Shown in pieces: positions 24,406-33,366 of a stretch of 64,000 nt of DNA (positions are counted from its first letter, which is position 1; every line of letters starts with the position of its first letter). The notes under the pieces are model-generated. The model made no database searches. It was given only the letters and a program-made list of their open reading frames with translations, and was not told where the DNA came from. The position numbers and the translations under genes were made by a program. Source of the DNA: Dietzia sp. JS16-p6b (GTDB lineage: Bacteria; Actinomycetota; Actinomycetes; Mycobacteriales; Mycobacteriaceae); contig NZ_CP024869.1 in NCBI RefSeq assembly GCF_003052165.1, forward strand, positions 186,001 to 250,000. The letters are read 5' to 3'.

Positions 24406-25314
24406 ATGCGCATCCCGTTCCTCGGCCGCATCCGCGATCGCCGCCAGTACCACCCCGATCTCCGACTCGCGTCAATGGTGCTGCCCCCGCGATTGGTGGG
24501 ACCGCGGACACTGCCGGCGATACAGAAGCTCGGGACACTGCTGCCCGGACTGCGGGGAACGGAGACGCATGAACTCGAGTCGGGTGCGACCGTGCGGGTC
24601 TTCCGCCCCTCCGGTGAGTCCTCGACGCCCTCGCCAGGCCTGGTGTGGATCCACGGCGGTGGATACCTCGTCGGTTCTGCGGCGCAGGATGACGCACTCT
24701 GCCGGGCCTTTGCTCGGAGAACCGGTGCGACCGTCGTCTCGGTCGACTATCGGTTGGCGCCGCAGTTCCCCTTCCCGGCGGCGCTCGACGACTGTCACGC
24801 GGCGCTCGTCTGGCTGGCCTCCCAACCCGGCATCGACGCCCGCCGGACAGCCATCGGCGGCGCGAGCGCCGGCGGTGGCCTCGCAGCCGCACTGGCGATC
24901 CGGGCGAGAGATGACGGCCCCGTCGACCCGGTACTGCAACTGCTCGTGTACCCGATGCTGGACGACCGCACCGACACCCCGGACCCACGACACCGACTGT
25001 GGGACGCTCGGTCGAATCGGTTCGGCTGGACGAGCTACCTGGGCGGGGCCGACCCGTCCACGGCGAGTCCGGCCCGCCACACCGAATTGGTGGGTGTCGC
25101 GCCGGCATGGATCGGCGTCGGCACGGTGGATCTGTTCTTCGACGAGGACAAGGCCTACGCAGACCGCCTCGGGCGCGCCGGAGTGCGCTGCGAATTCGTC
25201 CCGGTGCCGGGGGCCTTCCACGGTTTCGACCTGGTCGTCACCCGCGCCGGGGTCAGCAAGGACTTCTTCCGAGCGCAGTGCGAAGCGCTGAGGGAGGCGT
25301 TCGACGGTTCCTGA
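24406..25314 (+). CDS. Alpha/beta hydrolase, hormone-sensitive-lipase family esterase
   Basis: A 302-aa protein. The oxyanion motif HGGG is at 83-86, the nucleophile elbow GGASAGG has Ser154, and a late Asp (VDLFFDED) and His (GAFHGFD) complete the triad. This is the classic HSL-type carboxylesterase layout. ATG 24406 is chosen over ATG 24400 because GGAGG (24395-24399) abuts 24400 but has ideal spacing to 24406. It is monocistronic and convergent with bluB. The natural ester is unknown. Confidence 0.9.
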   Translation: MRIPFLGRIRDRRQYHPDLRLASMVLPPRLVGPRTLPAIQKLGTLLPGLRGTETHELESGATVRVFRPSGESSTPSPGLVWIHGGGYLVGSAAQDDALCRAFARRTGATVVSVDYRLAPQFPFPAALDDCHAALVWLASQPGIDARRTAIGGASAGGGLAAALAIRARDDGPVDPVLQLLVYPMLDDRTDTPDPRHRLWDARSNRFGWTSYLGGADPSTASPARHTELVGVAPAWIGVGTVDLFFDEDKAYADRLGRAGVRCEFVPVPGAFHGFDLVVTRAGVSKDFFRAQCEALREAFDGS

Positions 25315-25321
25315 GCCGGAT

Positions 25322-25936
25322 CTACACCCAGTCCACCGACAGCGGCGACCTGCGTCCCCACCCCACGGTCTGCAACAACGGTTCGTCCAGCTCGAGGGCG
25401 GGATGTCCCAGACAGAGGTACGCCAGGGGCCGGGCCCCGTCGGGCACGGGCACGCTGGAAGAGAGATGGTCCGGCTCGACCAGGCTCACCCAGCCCATGC
25501 CCAGGCCCTCGGCCGTCACGGCCAGCCACAGCAGCGTGATCGCGGCCACCACGCTGTACTCGGTGGCCGCCGGGACGCTCGTGGTGCCCAGGACCGGCCC
25601 GGCGGGCGGCCGGTGGCTGACGACCAGGCCGACCGGAGCCTGGAGGATGCCCTCGAGACGCAGCGAGTCGTAGAGTTCCCGTCGCGGACCGTCGAAGCGC
25701 TCGGACTCGGCGCGGCGCACGGTGCGGAATCCCTCGTGGACGGCCTCGCGCACGGCACGGTCGCGGACCACTGTGACGTGCCAGGGCTGACTCAGCCCGA
25801 CGCTCGGGGCCACGGCGAAGACCTCGAGGAGGCGCTCGATGGTCTCGCGGGGGACCGGGGTGGGATCGAAATGCCGGTGATCGCGACGGGTGGCGAGGAT
25901 CCGCCACAGCGCATCACGGTCGGGAGTCCCGCTCAC
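25322..25936 (-). CDS. bluB: 5,6-dimethylbenzimidazole synthase BluB
   Basis: A 204-aa nitroreductase-fold flavoprotein. RRDHRHFDPTPVPRETIERL, then APSVGLSQPWHVTVV and the GWVSLVEPDHL region follow the BluB pattern rather than general nitroreductases. BluB fragments FMNH2 with O2 to give the lower ligand of B12. GTG 25936 overlaps the cobIJ stop (GTGA), placing it as the last gene of the cobH-cobIJ-bluB operon under a cobalamin riboswitch. That context makes the BluB call firm. Confidence 0.9.
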   Translation of the reverse strand: MSGTPDRDALWRILATRRDHRHFDPTPVPRETIERLLEVFAVAPSVGLSQPWHVTVVRDRAVREAVHEGFRTVRRAESERFDGPRRELYDSLRLEGILQAPVGLVVSHRPPAGPVLGTTSVPAATEYSVVAAITLLWLAVTAEGLGMGWVSLVEPDHLSSSVPVPDGARPLAYLCLGHPALELDEPLLQTVGWGRRSPLSVDWV

Positions 25937-27480
25937 GGCCGCACGAACCGCGGACTCCACACGCGCCCCGACTCGGTGACGCGTGTCCCGGAGGCGCCCA
26001 CGATGAGCAGGCACCTCATGTCCACCGAGCCGCAGTCGAGCTCGGCGAGAGTGGTGATCGTCAGCGATTCGCCCTCCCGGCCCACGTCGCGTCCCACGAT
26101 CACCGGGGTGGCCGGGTCGCGATGCCGGAGGAGGACGTCGCGGGCGTCGGCGACCTGGTGGGTGCGCGAGCGCGAGGCGGGGTTGTACACCGCCAGGACC
26201 AGGTCCGCCGCGGCGATCGCGTCGAGACGCCGCGAGATGACCTCCCAGGGCTTGAGCCGGTCGGACAGGCTCATCACCGCGAAGTCCGCGCCGATGGGGG
26301 CCCCGGCCCGTGCGGCGACCGCCTGGACGGCGGACACCCCGGGCGCGACCCGCACGTCGATCCGGGAGTACAGAGGGTCCTCGGCGGCCTCGAAGACCGC
26401 CGCGGCCATGCCGAACACGCCCGCGTCGCCCCCGGAGACCACCGCCACGCGTTGGCCGGAGCGGGCGAGGTCCAGCGCGAGTCTGGCCCGGTCCACCTCG
26501 ACCGTGTTGCCCGAGCAGTGCCGGGTCAGGCCCGCGCGCTGGGGCACTCGGTCGACGTAGGGCGCGTACCCGACCACGTGGTCGACCTCGGCCAGGACCC
26601 GCCGGGCCTCGGCGGTGAGCCAGTGGTCCGGGCCGGGCCCCAGTCCGACGACGTGCAGCTCGCCGTCCGGGGCGGTGGCGCGCGCGGGGCCGTCGCCCAG
26701 GGGCGAGGGGCGTCGCCCGAACGGGTCCACCTGCTGGGAGTCTCCGGGGACCACGATGAGCGAGAAGTACGGCACTGTCGTCGGGTCGACGTCACGCACG
26801 GGGTGGTGCACCTCGGCGTCGGTCGAGGCGCGTTCGACGTACACGGCCCCGTCGAGCCGCCCTGCGGCCTCCAGGGCTCGGCGCACCGCCGGGAAGTTCC
26901 GGCCGAGTTTCATGATGATCGCCCCGTCGGTGTCGGCGAGGCGGCGGGCCAGCTCGGGCTCCGGGAGGGTCCCGGGCAGCACGGTGAGCACGTCCGTCTG
27001 CCGGACGAGGGGAGTGGCCGCGGCGGCGGTCGCGGCGGCGAACGCCGGGATGCCCGGGACGATCTCGGTGACGAACCGGCCCGCGAGTTTGTCGTGCATG
27101 TACATGAACGAGCCGTAGAACAGCGGGTCCCCCTCGGCGAGCAGGACCACGTCCCGGCCGGCCGCGAGATGCTCCGCCAGGCGGTGAGCTGCCCGGTCGT
27201 AGAAGTCCGCGATCGCCCCCGCGTACCCGCCGGGGTGGTCGGTCAGACCGGTGGTCACCGGGTACTCCAGCACCTCCTCCACCGCGTCGGCGGGGATGAG
27301 GCCCGCCGCGATCCGCCGCGCGTTGGACTCCTTGCCCCGACCGGCGTGATAGGCCACGACGTCGGCGCTGCCGATCAACCTCGCGGCCTTGAGGGTCATC
27401 AACTCGGGGTCGCCCGGGCCCACGCCGATCCCGTACAGGCGCCCCGCTGCGACCGGCCCGTCCGCCGGCCCGCCGCTCAC
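25933..27480 (-). CDS. cobIJ: Fused precorrin-2 C20- and precorrin-3B C17-methyltransferase CobIJ
   Basis: A 515-aa fusion of two SAM-dependent tetrapyrrole methylases. The N-terminal half is CobI (GRLYGIGVGPGDPELMTLKA; LAEGDPLFYGSFMYMHDKL). The C-terminal half is CobJ (LHVVGLGPGPDHWLTAEA; VVSGGDAGVFGMAAAV; VYNPASRSR). Both SAM-site glycine motifs are intact. It adds the C20 and C17 methyls with ring contraction in the aerobic pathway. GTG 27480 overlaps the cobH stop by GTGA. The fusion is usual in actinobacteria. Confidence 0.95.
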   Translation of the reverse strand: MSGGPADGPVAAGRLYGIGVGPGDPELMTLKAARLIGSADVVAYHAGRGKESNARRIAAGLIPADAVEEVLEYPVTTGLTDHPGGYAGAIADFYDRAAHRLAEHLAAGRDVVLLAEGDPLFYGSFMYMHDKLAGRFVTEIVPGIPAFAAATAAAATPLVRQTDVLTVLPGTLPEPELARRLADTDGAIIMKLGRNFPAVRRALEAAGRLDGAVYVERASTDAEVHHPVRDVDPTTVPYFSLIVVPGDSQQVDPFGRRPSPLGDGPARATAPDGELHVVGLGPGPDHWLTAEARRVLAEVDHVVGYAPYVDRVPQRAGLTRHCSGNTVEVDRARLALDLARSGQRVAVVSGGDAGVFGMAAAVFEAAEDPLYSRIDVRVAPGVSAVQAVAARAGAPIGADFAVMSLSDRLKPWEVISRRLDAIAAADLVLAVYNPASRSRTHQVADARDVLLRHRDPATPVIVGRDVGREGESLTITTLAELDCGSVDMRCLLIVGASGTRVTESGRVWSPRFVRP

Positions 27481-28142
27481 TCGGCCACCTGGGCGAGGGC
27501 GTTGACCGCGGAGACCGTCATCGCGGACCCGCCGCGTCGCCCGTGCACGGTGACGAACGGGATGTCGATCCCGTGGTCGTCGGCCAGGCTGGCCAGCGCG
27601 GTCTTGGACTCCGCGGCGCCGATGAACCCCACCGGACACCCGACGATCGCGGCGGGGCGGGGGGCGCCGTCCAGCAGCATCTCCAGTAGATGGAACAGGG
27701 CGGTGGGGGCGTTGCCGATCGCCACCACGGCGCCGTCGAGCCGCTCGCCCCACAGGGAGAGGGCGGCGGCGGACCGGGTGGTGCCCATCTGTCGGGCCAG
27801 TTCGGGCACGCGGGGATCGGACAGCAGGCACACCACGTCGTTGTTCCGGGGGAGCCGTGACCGGGTGATCCCGGAGGCGACCATGTGGGCGTCGCAGAGG
27901 ATCGGCGCCCCGCCCTCGAGCGCCGATCGCGCGGCCCGCACCAGTGCCGGATGGACCCGCAGGTCGTCGACGAGGTCGATCTGACCGGTACCGTGCACCA
28001 TCCGGACGGCGAGCCGCTCAGCATCGTCCGGGACGCGCGACAGATCGGTCTCGCGACGGATGGTGGCGAACGAGTCGACGTAGATCGCGGGCCCGTCGTC
28101 GACGTAGTCGTACCGGCGTGTCGGCCTGGGGACAGCAGGCAT
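27477..28142 (-). CDS. cobH: Precorrin-8X methylmutase CobH
   Basis: A 221-aa protein with the catalytic His in RMVHGTGQIDLVDDL, ILCDAHMVASGITRSRL and the C-terminal GCPVGFIGAAESK block, all diagnostic. It moves the C11 methyl to C12 to give hydrogenobyrinate. ATG 28142 has GGAGG directly upstream. The leader holds a cobalamin riboswitch, and just before the ribosome-binding site a CGGGG/CCCCG stem that could be the switching element. First gene of cobH-cobIJ-bluB. Confidence 0.96.
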   Translation of the reverse strand: MPAVPRPTRRYDYVDDGPAIYVDSFATIRRETDLSRVPDDAERLAVRMVHGTGQIDLVDDLRVHPALVRAARSALEGGAPILCDAHMVASGITRSRLPRNNDVVCLLSDPRVPELARQMGTTRSAAALSLWGERLDGAVVAIGNAPTALFHLLEMLLDGAPRPAAIVGCPVGFIGAAESKTALASLADDHGIDIPFVTVHGRRGGSAMTVSAVNALAQVAE

Positions 28143-28154
28143 GGGTCCTCCTCG

Positions 28155-28311
28155 GGGTTCTCGCCCCGGTCAGAAGTCTTCAGGCGGCGCGCGGTGAGGG
28201 CGCGTCGATCCCGCGGCCAGTATCTGGCTTGGCGGCCCGGCGACCGGGCCTCACAGTGGCGGAACCGCCCCGGACTCGCACCGGGTTCCTCGCCGTGGGA
28301 CAGCGGCGAGT
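28155..28311 (-). promoter_or_regulatory. Cobalamin riboswitch upstream of cobH
   Basis: On the minus strand the order is GGAACCCGGTGCGAGTCCGG, GGTTCCGCCACTGTGAGG, then the B12 box AAGCCAGATACTGGCCG (28214-28230 on the plus strand). It lies entirely between the cobG stop and cobH. The final CGGGG/CCCCG stem next to AGGAGG suggests control of translation or short-range termination. Confidence 0.92.
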
Positions 28312-29181
28312 CTACGTGCGCACGGTGAGGACGCCGCGCCACGGGGTGACGATGAGCTCGAGGACGTCCTCGCCGGTGAGGCGATCGATCAGCGCGCCCG
28401 TGAGGACCCCGCCCGGCGCCCCGATGTGCTCGATCCGTCCCGGCGCTCCGGGGACGGGGCCGTACGGCAACGCGGGCGCGGGGGCGGGGAGTCGCTCGTC
28501 CCCCGGGTGGGCGGCGGTGAGCGGCACCGGGAGTTCACGCACGTGCCAGGGCGCCTCGCGGCCGGATCCGCGGGCGTCGGCGAAGTCGCGGGCGAGTCCG
28601 AGCAGGCGGTCGGCCGCCTCGTCGACGGGCACGACGGCCGCCCAGTCCTCGGCCACCCGCAGTTGCACGACGTCGGCGTCGAGGGCCGCCAACCCCAGGT
28701 CCGCGGGGCGGTCGACGAGGTCGCCGCGGCCGTCGTCGAGGACGAACAGGAACCGGCCCGAGAGTCCCGCCAGACCGGCATCGGCCCGGAGCCCGGCGTC
28801 GAGTCGGTCGGTCACCGGGCGCAGATCGGCCCTGCCCCCGACCAGACCGGTGAGCGGGGAGACGAGCACGTTGCGGACGAGTTCGTGCGCCGGGGCGGGG
28901 AGCAGCCCGGTCGCGGCGATGGCCGCCACGACCTCGTCGACGAGGTGGCCGTCCCGGCCCATCGGCAGGGCCCGCAGCTGTAGGTTCGCGCGGGTCGTCA
29001 CGTGGACGTCGCCGTCTCCGTAACTCTGGGCGACCCGGCGTAGCGCGGCGAGGGACTCCGGTGACACCCGGCCGCCCGGGATGCGCAGTCGGACCAGGGC
29101 CCCGTCCTCGGCGGGCCACGGGCGATGCACGCCGGGGCACATGTCGGTGCGGGTGCGGCGGGTCGGTCCGGAATCGCTCAC
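28312..29181 (-). CDS. cobG: Precorrin-3B synthase CobG, lacking the Fe-S C-terminus
   Basis: A 289-aa protein of the nitrite/sulfite-reductase-like family: DMCPGVHRPWPAEDGALVRL, VTTRANLQLRAL and the HELVRNVLVSPLTG motif are typical of actinobacterial CobG. The second ferredoxin-like half-domain ends at VTPWRGVLTVRT and stops. Known CobG proteins continue with a Cys-rich segment that ligates a 4Fe-4S cluster. This one has a single cysteine in total. The TAG is followed within a few bases by the cobH riboswitch, so no continuation exists in any frame. It may be inactive or altered. GTG 29181 is the first start fitting the family. Confidence 0.8.
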   Translation of the reverse strand: MSDSGPTRRTRTDMCPGVHRPWPAEDGALVRLRIPGGRVSPESLAALRRVAQSYGDGDVHVTTRANLQLRALPMGRDGHLVDEVVAAIAATGLLPAPAHELVRNVLVSPLTGLVGGRADLRPVTDRLDAGLRADAGLAGLSGRFLFVLDDGRGDLVDRPADLGLAALDADVVQLRVAEDWAAVVPVDEAADRLLGLARDFADARGSGREAPWHVRELPVPLTAAHPGDERLPAPAPALPYGPVPGAPGRIEHIGAPGGVLTGALIDRLTGEDVLELIVTPWRGVLTVRT

Positions 29182-29269
29182 GGGCCACAGTGTGGCACCC
29201 GGGGGCCAGCCGCGTGGAGTGGGGAGCCGACGGCCGGGCACCCGCAGGGGGACCGGGCCGGATAGGCTC

Positions 29270-29445
29270 GCCGGTGCCGTGGTGCTCGGGAAGCCGGAGG
29301 GAAAGCCGGCGCGGCCCTCGCCACTGTAGTCGCGGAGTCGAGCGACCCTCGTCCGTCCCACGCGGGGCGGAGACCACTGGGCCACGGCCCGGGAAGGTCG
29401 GTCGCACGGCGTCGATGCGAAAGCCAGGAGACCGGCCACGGCGTC
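29270..29445 (+). promoter_or_regulatory. Cobalamin riboswitch upstream of cobN
   Basis: The core reads GGTGCTCGGGAAGCCGGAGG, then GCCCTCGCCACTGTAG, with B12 box AAGCCAGGAGACCGGCC at 29421-29437. The layout parallels the cbiM switch. The cobN start follows about 30 nt later. Confidence 0.93.
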
Positions 29446-29472
29446 ATGTTCCACGAGGGTTTGGAGAAGAAC

Positions 29473-32400
29473 ATGCGCCATGACCGGCGTTCGGCGTCCC
29501 CTGAGGACGCCACGGCACCATCTACTGAGGCCACGGGTACTGAGGCCACGGCACCATCTGACAACACGGCACCGTCCGATGGCGCCGCACCACAGGCACC
29601 CCGTATCGCCCTGCTGTCCACCTCCGACACGGACCTGCTCTCCGCTCGCGCCTCCCGGGCCGACTGGACGCTCGGCAACCCGTCCCGGATCGACGTGGAG
29701 ACGGACCTGCCCGGCCTGCTCTCCGGCACCGACCTCATCGTCGTCCGGATCCTCGGGTCGCGCAGGTCCTGGGAGCCCGGCTTCGAGGCCGTGATGGCCA
29801 CCGGCGGACCGGTGGTGGTCCTCGGCGGCGAGCAGGCCCCGGATGCCGACCTGATGGAGTTGTCCACGGTGCCGATCGGCATCGCGGCCGAGGCGCACCG
29901 CTATCTCGCCGAGGGTGGGGAGCGGAACCTCGCCCAGCTCCACGCCTTCCTCTCGGACACCGTGCTGCTCACCGGCACCGGGTTCGAACCCCCGGAGAGT
30001 GTCCCCGTGTGGGGGATGCCGCCGCGGCCGGGTGGCGATTCCCCGGCGAGTGGTCACAAACGTGGCGAATCCCGACACGCGACCTGGGAGAACGCGAGCG
30101 GAATCGACCAGTCGCGGGGCGGCCCCGGGGTGGACCAGTCGCGGGGCGGCCCCGGGGTGGACCAGTCGCGGGGCCTCCCCCGCGTCGGAGTGCTCTACTA
30201 CCGCGCCCACGAGGTGAGCGGGAACTCCGGATTCGCGCACGCGCTGGCCGACGCGATCGACGCCACCGGGCAGGCCGTGGGCGTGCCCGTGTTCGCCGGT
30301 TCCCTGCGCTCGGCGCCCGACGAGTTGTTCGACGCGCTCGGGACGCTCGACGCGCTGATCGTCACGGTGCTGGCGGCCGGCGGGACCACGCCCGGGGCGG
30401 TGAGCGCGGGCGGCGAGGACGAGACGTGGGACGTCGAACGGATCGCCGTCCTCGACATCCCCGTGCTCCAGGGGCTGTGCCTCACGTGGAGTCGGGAGGA
30501 CTGGGAGGCCTCCGACGACGGCGTCAACCCGCTGGACTCGGCCAACCAGATCGCGATCCCCGAGTTCGACGGCCGCATCATCACCGCGCCGTTCTCGTTC
30601 AAGGAGATCGACGCCGACGGATTGCCCCGGTACGTCGCCGACCCCGAGCGCTGCGCGCGCGTCGCGGGGATCGCGGTGTCACACGCGCGACTGCGCCACG
30701 TCCCCGCGGCCGACCGCCGGATCGCCCTGGTGCTCTCGGCCTACCCGACCAAGCACTCCCGGATCGGCAACGCGGTCGGCCTGGACACCCCGGTCTCGAC
30801 CATCCGGCTGCTGCGCCGGATGCGCGACGAGGGCTACGACCTGGGTCCGGAGGACGGGCCTGTCGCCAGGTTCCTCGACGTCGCCGACAGTGGCTCGGAG
30901 GGCACCTACGCCGACGACACGGCCGCCGGTGACGCCCTGATCCACGCCCTGATCGCCGCGGGCGGACAGGACGAGGAGTGGCTGACCAACGCCCAGCTCA
31001 CCGACAGTCACGTGCGGATCTCCCCCGACGACTACCTCACGTGGACGGCGGATCTGCCCGAGTCGCTGCGCGCGGAGATGGTGGACGCCTGGGGGCAGGC
31101 CCCCGGTCGGTTGTTCGTCAACGACGCCGGCGAGATCGTCCTGGCCACGATCTCGGCCGGCAACGTCGTCCTGTTGATCCAGCCGCCCCGCGGCTTCGGC
31201 GAGAACCCGGTGGCGATCTACCACGACCCCGAGCTGGCGCCCTCCCACCACTATCTGGCCGCCTACCGGTGGCTCGCCAAGGGGTTCGGCGCCCATGCGC
31301 TGGTCCACATCGGCAAGCACGGGTCGCTGGAATGGCTGCCGGGCAAGAACGCCGCGCTGTCGGCGGCGTGCGCGACCGACGCGGCGATCGCCGACCTGCC
31401 GCTGATCTACCCGTTCCTCGTCAACGACCCCGGCGAGGGCGCGCAGGCCAAACGCCGCGCCCACGCCACGATCGTCGATCACCTGGTGCCGCCCATGGCA
31501 CGCGCCGAGGCCTACGGCGACATCGCCCGCCTCGAGCAGCTGCTGGACGAGTACGGCAACATCGCGTCCATGGACCCGGCCAAGCTGCCGGCGATCCGCG
31601 CGCAGATCTGGACCCTCATGCGGTCCGCGCACATGCACGAGGACCTGGGACTGGAGCAGCAGCCCGGTGACGAGGAGTTCGACGACTTCCTGCTCCACGT
31701 CGACGGGTGGCTGTGCGAGATCAAGGACGTCCAGATCCGCGACGGGCTGCACGTGCTGGGTCAGGCGCCGGACGGCGAGGCGCGGGTGAACCTGGTGCTC
31801 GCCATCCTGCGGGCCTCGCAGGTGTGGGGCGGCGAATTCGGTGCCGTTCCCGGTCTGCGTCGCGCCCTCGGCCTGGTCGAGGACGCCCCGACCCAGGAGG
31901 TCGACCTTGTGGAGGCCCGGGCCCGGGCGCTGGTCGAGGCCATGGACGCGCGGGGCTGGGACCCCGCGGCGGTGCCGGAGGTGCTGTCCGATGCCGGTCA
32001 GGGGGACGACGACGAGGTCGGCCGCGTCCTGGAGTTCGCCGCTCGCGAGGTGGTGCCGCGCCTGGCCGCCACGGTGGACGAGCTGGACGCGGTGATGCAC
32101 GCCCTCGGCGGCGGGTTCGTGCCCGCCGGCCCGTCGGGGTCGCCCCTGCGCGGCCTGGTCAACGTGTTGCCGACCGGTCGCAACTTCTACACGGTCGACC
32201 CCCGCGCCGTCCCGTCCCGGCTCGCCTGGGAGACCGGCCGGGCGATGGCCGACTCCCTGCTGGACCGCCACGTGGCGGAGACCGGCGAGTACCCGAGCTC
32301 GGTGGGACTGTCCATCTGGGGCACCTCGGCCATGCGGACTTCCGGCGACGACGTGGCCGAGGTCCTGGCGCTGCTCGGGGTGCGGCCCGAGTGGGACGAG

Positions 32401-33366
32401 GCCTCCCGACGGGTGAACGGTCTGGAGGTGGTCCCGACCGCGGAGCTCGGGCGGCCGCGCATTGACGTGACGGTGCGCATCTCGGGCTTCTTCCGGGACG
32501 CGTTCCCGCACGTCATCACGATGCTCGACGACGCCGTCCGGATGGTGGCCGACCTCGACGAGCCCGCGGAGTCGAACCACGTCGCCGCCCACACCCGGGC
32601 TGACCTGGCGGAGCACTCGGACCACCGGCGGGCGACCACCCGCATCTTCGGCTCGGCGCCGGGGTCGTACGGCGCCGGGATCCTGCAGACGATCGAGGCC
32701 GGAAACTGGCGGGACGACCGCGACCTGGCCGAGGTCTACACCCGCTGGGGCGGCTTCGCCTACGGCCGCGATCTGGACGGCGTGCCGGCCGCGGACGACA
32801 TGCGCACCAACTACCGGCGCATCGCGGTGGCCGCCAAGAACATCGACACCCGCGAGCACGACATCGCCGACTCGGACGACTACTTCCAGTACCACGGGGG
32901 GATGATCGCGACCGTGCGCGCGCTCACCGGCGCCGAACCCCGCGCCTATGTGGGGGACTCCACCACCCCGGACGCCATCCGGACGCGGTCGCTGGCGGAG
33001 GAGACGGTCCGGGTGTTCCGCGCCCGCGTGGTCAACCCCCGGTGGATCGCGGCCATGCAGCGGCACGGGTACAAGGGGGCCTTCGAGCTCGCGGCGACGG
33101 TCGACTACCTCTTCGGGTTCGACGCCACCGCCGGGGTCGTGCACGACTGGATGTACGACACGCTGGCCCGGGAGTACGTGCTGGACCAGACCAACCAGGA
33201 GTTCCTCCGGCGCTCCAACCCCTGGGCGCTGCGCGGGATGGTCGAGCGACTCTCGGAGGCCGCCGACCGCGGACTGTGGGCCCAGCCGGACGCCGAGATC
33301 ATGGACCGGATGCGGCAGGTCTACCTGGACGTCGAAGGCGACCTCGAGGAGTCGCATGGCGACTGA
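29473..33366 (+). CDS. cobN: Cobaltochelatase subunit CobN
   Basis: A 1297-aa protein, the large ATP-dependent chelatase subunit that inserts Co2+ into hydrogenobyrinate diamide with CobS/CobT-type partners encoded elsewhere. Conserved blocks: LSAYPTKHSRIGNAVGLDTP, HALVHIGKHGSLEWLPGK, GRNFYTVDPRAVPSRLAWE, and GILQTIEAGNWRDDRDL. ATG 29473 is preferred over ATG 29446 because GGAGAAGAAC lies just before it. The N-terminal 35 residues are low-complexity T/E/A/P/S, and a 9-aa unit repeats three times at about residues 212-238 next to a second low-complexity stretch. Neither is conserved in the family. It overlaps cobF by 11 nt. Confidence 0.95.
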   Translation: MRHDRRSASPEDATAPSTEATGTEATAPSDNTAPSDGAAPQAPRIALLSTSDTDLLSARASRADWTLGNPSRIDVETDLPGLLSGTDLIVVRILGSRRSWEPGFEAVMATGGPVVVLGGEQAPDADLMELSTVPIGIAAEAHRYLAEGGERNLAQLHAFLSDTVLLTGTGFEPPESVPVWGMPPRPGGDSPASGHKRGESRHATWENASGIDQSRGGPGVDQSRGGPGVDQSRGLPRVGVLYYRAHEVSGNSGFAHALADAIDATGQAVGVPVFAGSLRSAPDELFDALGTLDALIVTVLAAGGTTPGAVSAGGEDETWDVERIAVLDIPVLQGLCLTWSREDWEASDDGVNPLDSANQIAIPEFDGRIITAPFSFKEIDADGLPRYVADPERCARVAGIAVSHARLRHVPAADRRIALVLSAYPTKHSRIGNAVGLDTPVSTIRLLRRMRDEGYDLGPEDGPVARFLDVADSGSEGTYADDTAAGDALIHALIAAGGQDEEWLTNAQLTDSHVRISPDDYLTWTADLPESLRAEMVDAWGQAPGRLFVNDAGEIVLATISAGNVVLLIQPPRGFGENPVAIYHDPELAPSHHYLAAYRWLAKGFGAHALVHIGKHGSLEWLPGKNAALSAACATDAAIADLPLIYPFLVNDPGEGAQAKRRAHATIVDHLVPPMARAEAYGDIARLEQLLDEYGNIASMDPAKLPAIRAQIWTLMRSAHMHEDLGLEQQPGDEEFDDFLLHVDGWLCEIKDVQIRDGLHVLGQAPDGEARVNLVLAILRASQVWGGEFGAVPGLRRALGLVEDAPTQEVDLVEARARALVEAMDARGWDPAAVPEVLSDAGQGDDDEVGRVLEFAAREVVPRLAATVDELDAVMHALGGGFVPAGPSGSPLRGLVNVLPTGRNFYTVDPRAVPSRLAWETGRAMADSLLDRHVAETGEYPSSVGLSIWGTSAMRTSGDDVAEVLALLGVRPEWDEASRRVNGLEVVPTAELGRPRIDVTVRISGFFRDAFPHVITMLDDAVRMVADLDEPAESNHVAAHTRADLAEHSDHRRATTRIFGSAPGSYGAGILQTIEAGNWRDDRDLAEVYTRWGGFAYGRDLDGVPAADDMRTNYRRIAVAAKNIDTREHDIADSDDYFQYHGGMIATVRALTGAEPRAYVGDSTTPDAIRTRSLAEETVRVFRARVVNPRWIAAMQRHGYKGAFELAATVDYLFGFDATAGVVHDWMYDTLAREYVLDQTNQEFLRRSNPWALRGMVERLSEAADRGLWAQPDAEIMDRMRQVYLDVEGDLEESHGD
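30106..30186 (+). repeat. 27-bp tandem repeat within cobN (three units)
   Basis: Units at 30106-30132, 30133-30159 and 30160-30186 encode DQSRGGPGV twice and DQSRGLPRV once. The first two units are identical in DNA and the third diverges at its end. The length is a multiple of three, so copy-number change would keep the frame. It lies in a variable linker of CobN. Confidence 0.9.

Noticed and set aside
25322-25936. General nitroreductase instead of BluB
   Set aside because: The APSVGLSQPW pattern and the position at the end of the cobH-cobIJ operon under a B12 riboswitch favour BluB.
30106-30186. CRISPR-like direct repeats
   Set aside because: Units are contiguous without spacers and encode an in-frame peptide repeat inside cobN.
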